Notes: generated by a model from the sequence alone, not told the origin. DNA of 52,178 nucleotides from Candidatus Bacteroides intestinavium (GCA_019118325.1 DWZE01000138.1:1-52178), one strand, 5' to 3'; counted from the first letter of the stretch, positions 9,749 to 18,266 are shown. Numbers and translations are program-made.

Positions 9749-9898
9749 GATGGCACGCAGATGACACAGATTAAGCAGATTTTAGTTTCGCTCAAAACAT
9801 CTTATGACTTTTACATTAATGTATAGTCGCAGATTCTTTATTATCTGCTAATTAAAATCTGTGGCCATCTGTCCAATCAGTGTCATCTGTGTGCCATC
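9749..9898. repeat. Imperfect inverted repeat (intergenic)
   Basis: The arm at 9749-9784, starting GATGGCACGCAGATGACAC, is matched in inverse by 9853-9898, ending GTCATCTGTGTGCCATC, with about 10 extra bases in the right arm. The arms are built from repeats of ATCTG. The spacer is AT-rich. It lies between the M64 gene and the next lipoprotein gene and could end transcription from either side. A related half-copy is visible near 49331-49354. The remainder of this 256-bp gap is AT-rich and shows nothing else. Confidence 0.75.
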
Positions 9899-9949
9899 TA
9901 AATTCCGACATGTAGTATAAACTAAATCTGAACACCTATTTAACAACCA

Positions 9950-10669
9950 ATGACAATGAAACTGAAACAACTGATTTTAGGCTCTGCCGCCGTCGTGGCA
10001 GGAGCATGGGCATTGGCCTCTTGCGGAGGCGGCAATGCAAGCAAGGACAGCCTCTTCGGCGAAATTCCGGGAGCGTATGAAGAAAAATTAGTGGACTTGA
10101 CCCAAGAGCTCTCCAAACTCAAAGAGAAAGGAGAAGGAGAAGGCGACCTGAAGACGGCCATGCAAGGCATAGCAAGCATCGTAGAAAGCTTCGAAAAGAT
10201 GGAAGAGGAGTTCCAACCCATGGCCGACAAGATGGTGGGGCGCACCCTGCCCTACACCGAAGCGGACGGCCTGCCCTACAAGATTGTGTCGGACATCAAG
10301 GTGGAGAAGGTGCGCTTGCCGGAATATGCCTTCTTCGGGGGAGGCGAAAGACCCCTACGCCTGGATGTGGTGTTTGACGCGGTGATGACGCAAGCATCCG
10401 ACGAGACCATTGTCCAGTATTACTACCTCATGGACGACGACACGCCTATCTGTGCAGAAACAACTTCCGGATTCCTTGCCCCTCTGGCCGAAGGCGACAC
10501 GCTGCACGTGGAGGAAACCATCTATGCGCCCGAAATCCCTGCCAAGTACATCAACGGCTGCAACCGGCTGAAGTTTGTGAGCAAACAGACGTACGATGCC
10601 GAGAAAGACGCCATTAACGAGCAGGAAAAGCAGTGGAAAAAAGAACGCGAAGCCATGTTGGGGGAGTGA
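9950..10669 (+). CDS. Small predicted lipoprotein, function unknown
   Basis: A 239-residue protein with a signal peptide ending in ALASC (lipobox). The second ATG at 9956 would give MKLKQL and is an equally good start. After the Cys comes a low-complexity linker, an acidic/lysine-rich helical region (about residues 45-90) and a mixed domain with YYYLMDDDTPIC. The C-terminus is a charged helix. I do not recognise the family; similar small lipoproteins are common in Bacteroides. It heads a group with the 52-codon gene and the fimbrillin-like gene, all on the plus strand. Confidence 0.8.
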   Translation: MTMKLKQLILGSAAVVAGAWALASCGGGNASKDSLFGEIPGAYEEKLVDLTQELSKLKEKGEGEGDLKTAMQGIASIVESFEKMEEEFQPMADKMVGRTLPYTEADGLPYKIVSDIKVEKVRLPEYAFFGGGERPLRLDVVFDAVMTQASDETIVQYYYLMDDDTPICAETTSGFLAPLAEGDTLHVEETIYAPEIPAKYINGCNRLKFVSKQTYDAEKDAINEQEKQWKKEREAMLGE

Positions 10670-10739
10670 GGACATCGCCCCTCCCCAAACAAGAATAGTG
10701 GATATCCATTGAAGAACCAGAACACTTAAAACAAGAAGA

Positions 10740-10898
10740 ATGATGAATGCCGAAAAACAACAGCTCCGTGCGGAAGCCTACGAGGCGCCACGTGTAGAAT
10801 GCATCGAAGTATCCATTGAAGCCGGTTTCCAAGCCAGCATCGGCGGATCGGGCACTGAATCCTATGAAACGGAAGAGGGTGCTTGGGAAACTATATAA
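10740..10898 (+). CDS. 52-residue peptide of the short Bacteroides 'EAP-R-V-E-I' type
   Basis: An ORF of 52 codons plus stop begins ATGATG at 10740 (or 10743). The protein has a charged N-terminus, a core APRVECIEVSIEAGFQAS and a Gly/Ser/Glu-rich tail with GGSGTESYETEEG. Short proteins of this layout (K/E-rich start, PxVExIE core, GFxAS, acidic tail) are often found beside fimbrillin-like genes in Bacteroides; I know no function for them. It has no signal peptide. It lies 70 bp after the small lipoprotein gene and 42 bp before the fimbrillin-like gene, so it is probably cotranscribed. Codon use matches its neighbours, which supports translation. Confidence 0.65.
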   Translation: MMNAEKQQLRAEAYEAPRVECIEVSIEAGFQASIGGSGTESYETEEGAWETI

Positions 10899-10940
10899 TC
10901 CATAAAATCATCCATTGTTAGACCGAAAACATCATACCGT

Positions 10941-12680
10941 ATGAGAAAGTTATTACTCGCAGTTATGTTAGGCGGCTTGGCCATTTGGACGGGCTGTACC
11001 AACGAGGACCTGACGCAAGGCATGGAACAAGACCGGCCTTATGTATTGAAAGTCACGGTGGAGAACGCCGAGGCCGATACGCGCACCCAGATAGGAGAAA
11101 ACGGAAACCTCACGTGGACGGAAGGCGACCGCATAGGCGTATTCGTGGAAGGCGAAGAAAGCCCTGTCCCCTTCACATTCAACGGCATGACAGGCAATGT
11201 AGCCAGCTTTACCGGCAGCCTGCCCGCAGGCGGAGAAGTGAAAGCCGCCTATTATCCCTACCACGAAGAAGCCCGACTGGAGGGGAACACCCTGGATGTC
11301 CTCTTCCCGCATAGCACGGAATATACCGGCTACAGCAGTGGCCCTATGCTGGGACTGCCGGACGGGGAAGGCGGCCTTTACTTCAAGCACTTGTGCGGCT
11401 TGCTGGTAGTGACCGTTGACCCCATTCCGGAAGGCGCGGAAAAGATAGAGATTGCGGGAACCGACTTCTTAAATTCCGAAGACCTGGAAGGGGATTTCAG
11501 AGTAGCAGATATTACAGCAGAAGAGGCTGTATTGGAAGAACGTGTTTACTATAACAACCAAGACGTCGCTTATACGTTCAACCCGGAGTGGGGCGGACAA
11601 AGAAAGACTTTCTACATCCCTATGCCGGTGGCTGAGCACAGGATAGAAGTAAGGCTGAGAGATGCGAAAGATAACATCTTGTGGTCCAAGAGAATTACCA
11701 CCACCATCGGAAGGGGAAGCCTGCTGAATACGCCGGAAGTGACAGAAACAAGACCGCTCATCGAAGTCATTTCGCACGAAGACGGGTATAGCTTCAGCGG
11801 CTATCAGACCTATACCACCCTGACGCTGAAATTCCGGATAGACAATTTCAGAAGATTGGATGATTCTTATATTGAATTGTCTAATGCGGAAGCCTATGCC
11901 CACGACCAATATCATCTTGATTATCAATTTGGCATGGAATGCAGGGAAAAGATAGTGGAACAAACCGTGGATGTATTCCCCGGCCAAAACACCTATACCA
12001 TCCATTGGGAGGGGACAGACGCCAATTGGGATAATGCCATTGGGGAAACCCAATTCACCGTCAATTATGAAGAAGTGCCCATCATTGCCGAAGCCGTAGA
12101 TTTGGGCCTTAGCGTCAAATGGGCCAGCCACAATGTAGGCGCTTCCGAAGCCAGCGACTATGGCGGACTTTACATTTGGGGGGACTGCACGGGTACAGAC
12201 TTGCGCATGGAACGCATAGAAGAGCTTGAAATCCATGAGAAAATTGTGGATGCCGCCGACGAAATATACGGCATATCCGGAATAGCCGCCTACGACATTG
12301 CCGCTAACAAGTGGGGAGACACATGGCGCATGCCCACCGAAAAGGAACTAGAAGAACTGATTAAAAACTGCGAGAAAACTCATGATGCCGTAAACGGCGT
12401 GGATGGCATACGCTTCACCGGACCGAATGGAAACAGCATATTCCTTCCGGCAAGCGGCTTTAACTATGGCTACCATGACCTGCGCGACAGAGGAATCAAT
12501 GGCAGTTATTGGAGTGGAAAGGAATACTATAGCATCGCAGGACATGGACTTGGGAATATCTATGGAATGAATTTCCACCTGCCTACATTTGATGAGTATT
12601 ACCCCATAGACGGCAGAGGTTTAGGTTCCGGACAAATCTATCACACCATGGGATGTTCAGTACGTCCGGTATGCAATTGA
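10941..12680 (+). CDS. Fimbrillin-like lipoprotein with C-terminal FISUMP-like domain
   Basis: A 579-residue lipoprotein: signal peptide with Cys19 in IWTGC. Residues about 30-280 form a fimbrillin-like domain (DTRTQIGENGNLTWTEGDRI, then YYPY and FKHLCGLLVV blocks, typical of the Mfa-like families). Residues about 285-385 look like an Ig/beta-sandwich segment. From EAVDLGLSVKWASHNVGASE onward there is the widespread Bacteroides C-terminal domain with WGDTWRMPTEKELEEL and a closing SVRPVCN, related to the FISUMP (Fibrobacter paralogous) domain. The protein is likely a surface structural or binding component, perhaps a fimbrial tip-type subunit. A second protein of the same general layout lies at 46690-48600. 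Confidence 0.85.
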   Translation: MRKLLLAVMLGGLAIWTGCTNEDLTQGMEQDRPYVLKVTVENAEADTRTQIGENGNLTWTEGDRIGVFVEGEESPVPFTFNGMTGNVASFTGSLPAGGEVKAAYYPYHEEARLEGNTLDVLFPHSTEYTGYSSGPMLGLPDGEGGLYFKHLCGLLVVTVDPIPEGAEKIEIAGTDFLNSEDLEGDFRVADITAEEAVLEERVYYNNQDVAYTFNPEWGGQRKTFYIPMPVAEHRIEVRLRDAKDNILWSKRITTTIGRGSLLNTPEVTETRPLIEVISHEDGYSFSGYQTYTTLTLKFRIDNFRRLDDSYIELSNAEAYAHDQYHLDYQFGMECREKIVEQTVDVFPGQNTYTIHWEGTDANWDNAIGETQFTVNYEEVPIIAEAVDLGLSVKWASHNVGASEASDYGGLYIWGDCTGTDLRMERIEELEIHEKIVDAADEIYGISGIAAYDIAANKWGDTWRMPTEKELEELIKNCEKTHDAVNGVDGIRFTGPNGNSIFLPASGFNYGYHDLRDRGINGSYWSGKEYYSIAGHGLGNIYGMNFHLPTFDEYYPIDGRGLGSGQIYHTMGCSVRPVCN

Positions 12681-12728
12681 CAGACCTATAACAACCCCTA
12701 TTTATTAACCCTTTAAACTCTAACAATC

Positions 12729-13583
12729 ATGGACGAGAAAACAAAAAAAATGAAGTTCTTGCAGTTGCAATTCTGCATGTTGATGATGGCGTGCACGCTG
12801 TTGCCCGACTTTTGGTCGCTGTTGGGCGTGCCCGATTTTGACGTGGCGGCGTTCTGCTGCCAGGCGGTGGGCGTAGTGGGCGCCGGACTGGCCCTGTATG
12901 CTTTCCACAAAGGCGGGGTGCAGATGCCTACACCGTTCCTCGGCATAGCGGGCGCGGGCGTGCTCTGCGGCCTGTTGTCGCTGATTCCGAGTATGCCTAC
13001 CTGGCTGGACTACATCGGACTGGTGGCTGCATTGGTGGCCCTGTTCATGAGCAGCAACAGCCTGGGCATCCGGTGGGCAAGCCCGGCCAGCCAAGGCGCC
13101 TACCTGGTGCTGATGGCCATCCTGCTGCACCTCTATGACAGCATCGGCGACTCGACCACCACGGGCATTGCCGCCTTGGTGGGACTGGTGCTCTTCTTCA
13201 TCGGCTTGGGCAAGCTCCAATCCGGTCTGGATGCGAAGGGCGCGGCAGGCGTCTCGCGGCTGAAGATTGCCGTCATCCTGAGCATCGTGGCCGTCATCTT
13301 CGGATGGATACCCTTGCTGGGAGGTATCGTGGCAGGCATCCTACTGCTGATTGCTTTCATCGTCGAGTTCCTGGGCTACACCGCCATGATGCAATCGTCC
13401 GCCCTGGGCACGCAGGGGCAGGCCGGTGCAGGCAAGTTGCGCATCAGCATGATTATCCTGCTGGTGGGCAGCATCATCGGTTTCTTCCCCCTGACGGGCA
13501 TGGTGGTGGGACTTATCTCGCTGGTGGCTCTTTGGTTCGTGTTCAAGGGTTGGAGCATGGTACTGCAAGGGCTTGAAGACTGA
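12729..13583 (+). CDS. Polytopic inner-membrane protein, function unknown
   Basis: A 284-residue protein with about eight to nine hydrophobic helices and short loops. A cytoplasmic N-terminus is suggested by MDEKTKKMK. Two halves look similar: both have a paired-helix pattern (ILSIVAVIFGWIPLLGGIVAG and IILLVGSIIGFFPLTGMVVG), which suggests internal duplication. I recognise no family motif. It starts 48 bp after the fimbrillin-like gene and may be the last gene of that group. Confidence 0.75.
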   Translation: MDEKTKKMKFLQLQFCMLMMACTLLPDFWSLLGVPDFDVAAFCCQAVGVVGAGLALYAFHKGGVQMPTPFLGIAGAGVLCGLLSLIPSMPTWLDYIGLVAALVALFMSSNSLGIRWASPASQGAYLVLMAILLHLYDSIGDSTTTGIAALVGLVLFFIGLGKLQSGLDAKGAAGVSRLKIAVILSIVAVIFGWIPLLGGIVAGILLLIAFIVEFLGYTAMMQSSALGTQGQAGAGKLRISMIILLVGSIIGFFPLTGMVVGLISLVALWFVFKGWSMVLQGLED

Positions 13584-13650
13584 GCACTATTAGCCTCAAT
13601 CCGCCCCGTTCCTTCCCCACTATATGTCCTATTCATGAATTTGGAAAAAC

Positions 13651-13705
13651 ATTGGGCAGATAGTGGGGAGGAATTGGGCAGGTATTGGGGAGGTATTGGG
13701 CAGGT
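13651..13705. repeat. Five 11-bp direct repeats upstream of the kinase promoter
   Basis: Five head-to-tail copies start at 13651, 13662, 13673, 13684 and 13695, alternating between ATTGGGCAGGT and ATTGGGGAGGT with few mismatches. They end about 50 bp before the -7 box of the kinase gene. The 11-bp step puts each copy on the same face of the helix, which fits a cooperative activator or repressor site. A partial inverse match (CCTTCCCCACTAT) lies just upstream at about 13612. Confidence 0.75.
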
Positions 13706-13733
13706 AGCGAAAACTTTTCCCTGCGCGGTAGCA

Positions 13734-13763
13734 TTTCATTTTCGGAAAAAAGCACTACTTTTG
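13734..13763 (+). promoter_or_regulatory. Promoter of the kinase/regulator operon
   Basis: TACTTTTG at 13756-13763 fits the Bacteroides -7 box; TTTC at 13734-13737 lies 18 nt upstream at the -33 place. The start would be near 13769, 20 nt before the ATG. Confidence 0.5.
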
Positions 13764-13788
13764 CAGCAAATCCCAAAATGCAAGTACG

Positions 13789-15663
13789 ATGAACATCCGA
13801 CTTTTGCTCGTTTTCCTCTTGCTGCCGGCTTGTGCGTCGTCCCAGACCACAGAGACGGACAGGGACACCTTGCTGACCCGCCTCTACGACCGCGCCGCCA
13901 CCCAGATGGGCGAAGGGGAACTGGAGGCCGCACAACAGTGTTTTGACAGTGCATTTGCCATGCCGGATGTGGAACAATCGCCCGTCTACCCCACCCTGCT
14001 GAATGAACAGGCCACCCTCTACGTCTACCAAGGCGACGAGCGGCGGGGATTGGAGGGCAAGAAAAGCGTCCTGCCCCACCTGCACCGGACAAAGGACTTG
14101 GAAACCCATGTCAGCGTCTACAACGACCTGGGCATCCTCTACCGCCGCGCCCACGAACCAGATTCTGCCTTGCTCTACTACAACAAGGCGTTGGAGGCCG
14201 CCCTGCAATACGGGGACGAGAGTTGGCTGGCGCACCTCAACATGAACCTGGCCGTATTCCACTACAACCTGAAGCACTTCGCCGAGGCGGAGCAATACAT
14301 CGACCGAGCGTGGGCACACGCGCTGAAGACGGACGAACGCCTGGCCGCGTTCAACGCCTTGCAGGTGGGCGCCAACATCAAGCTGGCGGCAGGACACGCC
14401 GAAGAGGCCGGACGCTCCATCCGCCAGGCGTGGCAAATGGCCTGCGAGGAGGACAACGCGGAATGGAAACTCCGTTGCATGAGCGGATTCCTGGCCTGCT
14501 TCGGAGACAATCACCAGACCGATTCCCTGAAACAATACCTCCGCATGGGCAACCGCCTGCTGCACCAAGTGACACCCGGCACCATTGCCGCGCGGGGATA
14601 CCTCCAAGCCAGGGCAAAAGCCCTGCTGATGCTGGAGCAATATGCCGCAGCCCTGCAAGACTTCCGCCACCTGCAGCAAGAGGGGACGGGAACGGACCGG
14701 CATACGCTCTACGCCGACATGGCCCAGTGTTACCAGGCACTGGGAGACCACAAACGCGCCTTTGCCTGCATGGACAGCGCCCGCCTGTGGACGGACACAT
14801 TGGCCCGCCGGGAACTGACCGACGAAATGGCCCGGCTCAACATCAAGTACCGCACCAAGGAGCAAGAGCTGCAAAACGCCCGCCTCAACGAACAGTTGCT
14901 GCAAAAAGAAGCCGCCCAGCTGCGAACCGTGGTGGCCGCCCTCTGCATCCTGTTTGCGGCTGTCTTGGCGCTCGCCTACTTCCGCCATAAGCAGAAAGCC
15001 ACCGAACGCCGCCTGCGACACGTGCAGCAAGAAAAAGAACGGGAAGCCGCCCGGCGCTACACCGAGGGGCTGGAAGAGGAATGCAAGCACCTGGCCAAGG
15101 AACTGCACGACGGCATAGCCAACGAGCTGCTGGCCCTGCAAATGCGCATCGAGACGGCGGGAAACCACCATCCGCAAGCGTGGAAGGAAATCAGCGAAAC
15201 CGTAAACGGGCTGAAACAAGAGATAAGGGCCATATCGCACGAACTGATGCCTCCGGACTTCGAGCGCATCGGCCTGGACGAGCTGCTGGCACGCTACGCC
15301 TCTTTCATGTCCGGCAACAGCCAGGCAGACATCACTTACCACCCAAGCGGGCACAACGAGCGGCTGGACAAGGAAACGGCGCGGGACATTTACCGCATCA
15401 CGCAGGAAACCGTGTCCAACTGCCTGAAGCACGCGCAAGCCACCTGCATCACGCTGGCATTGGAGACAGACGAGACGGGACGCTGCACCCTGACCATCAC
15501 CGACAACGGGAACGCCTTCACCCTTCCCGACAATCCGGAAGGCATCGGGCTGCGCACCGTGGAAGAACGGGCCAAATCCCTGAAAGCCACCCTTTCCAGG
15601 GAGCGGGAAAAAGACCAGAACCGATTCACCCTAACCTTTCCAATCCGACAGCAACATGACTGA
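13789..15663 (+). CDS. TPR-containing sensor histidine kinase (HisKA_3 type)
   Basis: A 624-residue membrane kinase. It starts with a signal-like segment (MNIRLLLVFLLLPACAS, also a possible lipobox), followed by a periplasmic TPR array (about residues 30-345; for example DLGILYRRAHEPDSALLYYN), a coiled segment, a transmembrane helix (about 376-398), a second coil and the kinase core. The phosphoacceptor is His440 in KELHDGIANEL. The ATPase part shows an N-box (NCLKHAQA), DNGNAF and GIGLRTVEERA. This is the NarX/DesK/NreB class, which pairs with NarL-type regulators. The regulator gene overlaps the end by 8 bp, so the two are translationally coupled. The signal is unknown; TPRs suggest a protein or peptide ligand. 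Confidence 0.93.
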   Translation: MNIRLLLVFLLLPACASSQTTETDRDTLLTRLYDRAATQMGEGELEAAQQCFDSAFAMPDVEQSPVYPTLLNEQATLYVYQGDERRGLEGKKSVLPHLHRTKDLETHVSVYNDLGILYRRAHEPDSALLYYNKALEAALQYGDESWLAHLNMNLAVFHYNLKHFAEAEQYIDRAWAHALKTDERLAAFNALQVGANIKLAAGHAEEAGRSIRQAWQMACEEDNAEWKLRCMSGFLACFGDNHQTDSLKQYLRMGNRLLHQVTPGTIAARGYLQARAKALLMLEQYAAALQDFRHLQQEGTGTDRHTLYADMAQCYQALGDHKRAFACMDSARLWTDTLARRELTDEMARLNIKYRTKEQELQNARLNEQLLQKEAAQLRTVVAALCILFAAVLALAYFRHKQKATERRLRHVQQEKEREAARRYTEGLEEECKHLAKELHDGIANELLALQMRIETAGNHHPQAWKEISETVNGLKQEIRAISHELMPPDFERIGLDELLARYASFMSGNSQADITYHPSGHNERLDKETARDIYRITQETVSNCLKHAQATCITLALETDETGRCTLTITDNGNAFTLPDNPEGIGLRTVEERAKSLKATLSREREKDQNRFTLTFPIRQQHD

Positions 15664-16255
15664 GAACAACTACCGCATACTCGCCATAGACGACCACCCC
15701 ATCGTGCTGCAAGGCATACAGGCCCTCGCCACGGAGCTGCACAACGTGTCCTGCACCACCAAGACCGACATCCGGCTGGAAGACCTGCCGGAAGACTCCG
15801 CGTTCGACCTTTGCATCCTCGATTTGGGACTATGCGGAAAGCAGAGCGGCGACTTCATCGCCCGGCTGCGCACCCGGATGCCGTCCTGCCGCATCCTGGT
15901 CTACACCATGCATGAAGAACCTTGGATTGCCGACGAGCTGGTCGGGCTCGACGTGGAAGGAGCCGTCTCCAAGAATTCGCCCCTCAACGAATTGCGGAAG
16001 GCCATCCACGCCCTCCGCGACGGGAGACGCTACTATGACCCCACCTTCGCCCAACTGATGCGCCCGAGTACCTGCAACGGGCTCACCTGGCAGGAGACAC
16101 AAGTGCTGAAGCACATCATGAATGGCCTGAGCAATGTCGAGATTGCCCGGACCATGAGCCTCAGCATCAACACCATCAAGACACACCGAAGGAAAATCAT
16201 GCAAAAGCTCGAGGCCAGCAACGTCATGCAACTGATGAACAAAATCAACAGCTAA
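15656..16255 (+). CDS. NarL/FixJ-family response regulator
   Basis: A 199-residue regulator. The receiver domain (about 1-120) has the acidic pair Asp12/Asp13, phosphoacceptor Asp56 in CILDLGL, Thr84 and Lys106. The LuxR-type HTH (about 135-195) contains LTWQETQVLKHIMNGLSN and SLSINTIKTHRRKIMQKL. It overlaps the kinase stop by 8 bp and is surely its partner. Targets cannot be read from sequence, but the 11-bp repeats upstream of the operon would be a natural site for autoregulation. The gene converges on exonuclease III with a 25-bp gap that shows no clear terminator. Confidence 0.94.
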   Translation: MTENNYRILAIDDHPIVLQGIQALATELHNVSCTTKTDIRLEDLPEDSAFDLCILDLGLCGKQSGDFIARLRTRMPSCRILVYTMHEEPWIADELVGLDVEGAVSKNSPLNELRKAIHALRDGRRYYDPTFAQLMRPSTCNGLTWQETQVLKHIMNGLSNVEIARTMSLSINTIKTHRRKIMQKLEASNVMQLMNKINS

Positions 16256-16280
16256 GCCCCGGCCCCGCGCTTCTTCATAT

Positions 16281-17036
16281 TCATAAATCCAGCACCACCT
16301 CCACCGGGCAATGGTCCGACCCGTAAATCTCCGTATGGATGCCGGCACTGACCAGTTTCTCGTCCAGTCGATTGGAAACCAGGAAGTAATCGATACGCCA
16401 GCCGGCATTCTTCTCACGTGCCCGGAAGCGGTAGGACCACCAGGAGTAGATGTCCTTCCAGTCGGGATAGAAGTAACGGAACGTATCGGTGAAGCCCGCC
16501 GCCAGCAGTTCGCTGAACTTGCCGCGCTCCTCGTCCGTGAAGCCGGCGTTGCGGCGGTTGGTCTTGGGATTCTTCAGGTCGATTTCCTGATGCGCCACGT
16601 TGAGGTCGCCACAGACGATGACCGGCTTCCGGGCATCCAATGAGAGCAGATAGGCACGGAAGTCATCCTCCCACGTCATGCGGTAGTCCAGCCGGCGCAA
16701 TTCATCTTGAGAATTAGGCACGTAGACCGTAACGAGGTAGAAACCCTCCATTTCGAGGGTGATGACGCGCCCCTCCTTGTCGTGATGCTCGATATCGATG
16801 CCGTAGGTCACGTTCAGGGGAGTGTGGCGCGTATAGATGGCCGTGCCCGAATAGCCTTTCTTCTCGGCATAGTTCCAATAAGACTCATAGCCCTCGAAAG
16901 CCAGGTCCAGTTGTCCGGCCTGCATCTTGGTCTCTTGCAGGCAGAAGAAGTCAGCATCCAGCTGACGGAACGCTTCGACGAAGCCCTTGTCCTTGCAGGC
17001 ACGCAAGCCGTTCACATTCCAAGAGATAAATTTCAT
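16281..17036 (-). CDS. xth: Exodeoxyribonuclease III / AP endonuclease
   Basis: A 251-residue enzyme of the exonuclease III family, which cuts DNA at abasic sites and removes 3'-blocking groups in base excision repair. The full motif set is present: [15 protein letters not shown] (metal Glu), the GTAIYTR region, [14 protein letters not shown] (catalytic Asp and Asn), WRIDYFLVS and SDHCPV (catalytic Asp-His). Length is standard for Bacteroidetes. The start ATG is at 17034-17036. The upstream region holds a 22-bp repeat element and a possible promoter at 17277-17284. Confidence 0.95.
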   Translation of the reverse strand: MKFISWNVNGLRACKDKGFVEAFRQLDADFFCLQETKMQAGQLDLAFEGYESYWNYAEKKGYSGTAIYTRHTPLNVTYGIDIEHHDKEGRVITLEMEGFYLVTVYVPNSQDELRRLDYRMTWEDDFRAYLLSLDARKPVIVCGDLNVAHQEIDLKNPKTNRRNAGFTDEERGKFSELLAAGFTDTFRYFYPDWKDIYSWWSYRFRAREKNAGWRIDYFLVSNRLDEKLVSAGIHTEIYGSDHCPVEVVLDL

Positions 17037-17062
17037 ATCAATCCATGTTTTAAGAGGTTATC

Positions 17063-17245
17063 CGAAAAGCCGCAACCGGGCAGCCGATGCGGGGACCTGC
17101 AGCCGGCCGGCACGCAGATATCCGCGCCCATGTCCGGAGATATCCGCGCCCGCGCACGGAGATATCTGCGCCCGTGCCCGGAGATATCCTGCCGGACGGC
17201 CACCTGCCGGCATCCGCCCCAAGCGGGGCAACCGGAGGCTTTTCG
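17063..17245 (-). repeat. Repeat element A: 4 x 22-bp array with terminal inverted repeats
   Basis: On the plus strand GATATC recurs at 17117, 17139, 17161 and 17183, exactly 22 bp apart; the 16 bases between copies are GC-rich and alike (for example CGCGCCCGTGCCCGGA style). The array is enclosed by the inverted repeat CGAAAAGCC (17063-17071) and GGCTTTTCG (17237-17245), with a further partial inner inverse match. Read on the minus strand the order is GGCGGA, GGCCGT, then the units, the same as in elements B and C. It lies between exonuclease III and the EamA gene, upstream of the former. Confidence 0.85.
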
Positions 17246-17276
17246 TTGTCATTATGACGTTTCTGTGAATTTACTG

Positions 17277-17284
17277 CAAATATA
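17277..17284 (-). promoter_or_regulatory. Possible -7 box for exonuclease III
   Basis: On the minus strand TATATTTG fits TAnnTTTG, but the -33 box is poor. If real, the transcript would carry a leader of about 235 nt that includes the whole of repeat element A. Confidence 0.35.
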
Positions 17285-17362
17285 TCGGCTTTCGACGAAT
17301 CGGGAAAGTCACGGGCGTATTAATTTGGAGAGAACCGCCTTTTTTTCACAACTTCCATCACC

Positions 17363-18259
17363 CTATTTCCCCCGCCCCGCCCAATACACTCCACCCAAGA
17401 TGAGGGCCACCCCCATCCAGGCCATAGGCGTCAGCCGCTCGCCCAGCACCAGGGCCGACCCCGCAAGGGTGAACACCGGATTCAGATAGATATAATTGGA
17501 GGCCTGCACCGTGCCCAGCCGCTTCAGCACCACATTCCACACGGCAAAGCAGACCAAAGAGGCCAACACGCCGAGGAAAAGCAAGTGGAAAAGTACCGAG
17601 GTGTCCAGCAGGCAGGAAACATCAAATTGCCAGGGACGGACCAGGAAAACAGGCAAGATGGTCAGCACACCATAGAAAAATATCTTCCGCGTAATAAAAA
17701 CGACATCATAACGCCCGCCCATCCGCCGCATGACCAGGCTATAGACCGCCCACGACAAAGCAGCCAGCAAGGAGAGCAAATCGCCCGCCGGCGAAAGCCG
17801 GAGCACAAAGTGCCCGTTGCACACCACCAGCGCCACACCCGCCAATGCCACCAGCGAACCGCCAATCAACCCGCGAGTGGCCTTCACGTCCCTATACAAA
17901 CCCAGCGAAAGCAGGGCGGTAAGCAGAGGCGTGGTACACACCAGGAAAGACACATTGGTGGCCAAAGTGAACTCCAACGCCGTATTCTCCGTCAGGAAAT
18001 AGAACGAGCCTCCCGTCACTCCCCCCAGCAACAGCCACAACTCATCGCGCCAGCTATCCGCCCACAGGCGACGGGAGGAAAGGAACCAGATGCCTGCGTA
18101 AGCCATGGAAAAGCGCAACAGGAAAATCTCATGCGGGGACATCCCCCGCCCTATCAGCAACTTGGTAGAGATAAAGGTCAATCCCCATATCCCCACAATG
18201 GCCACCGCCACCAAATGGAAGGCAGCCAAACCCCGTGTCGTATGTCGCAAAGCAGTCAT
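17363..18259 (-). CDS. EamA/DMT-family transporter
   Basis: A 298-residue membrane protein with about ten hydrophobic helices and the two-fold EamA repeat of the drug/metabolite transporter superfamily (WGLTFISTKLLIGRGMSPHE in the first half, SYLALS-type ALSWAVYSLVMRRMG in the second, ending NPVFTLAGSALVLGERLTP). It is a likely small-molecule exporter or importer; the substrate cannot be inferred. I chose the ATG at 18257-18259 (MTALRHTTRG), directly before the first helix; the open frame extends much further upstream but that part overlaps rimP and its promoter. The -7 box is only 7 bp before the start codon, so the mRNA may be almost leaderless. Confidence 0.88.
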   Translation of the reverse strand: MTALRHTTRGLAAFHLVAVAIVGIWGLTFISTKLLIGRGMSPHEIFLLRFSMAYAGIWFLSSRRLWADSWRDELWLLLGGVTGGSFYFLTENTALEFTLATNVSFLVCTTPLLTALLSLGLYRDVKATRGLIGGSLVALAGVALVVCNGHFVLRLSPAGDLLSLLAALSWAVYSLVMRRMGGRYDVVFITRKIFFYGVLTILPVFLVRPWQFDVSCLLDTSVLFHLLFLGVLASLVCFAVWNVVLKRLGTVQASNYIYLNPVFTLAGSALVLGERLTPMAWMGVALILGGVYWAGRGK

Positions 18260-18266
18260 CTGCGCG

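Noticed and set aside
17117..17204. 22-bp repeats as a CRISPR array
   Set aside because: The units are contiguous with no unique spacers of 30-40 bp, there are no cas genes, and the variable part is itself similar between units.
16987..17268. ORFs across the 22-bp arrays (Arg/Pro/Ile-rich frames of the DISA-ARRYLRPCP kind, also near 34475-34740 and 49038-49286)
   Set aside because: They are open only because the repeats lack stops; the frames shift with the 22-bp unit and start in non-coding flanks.
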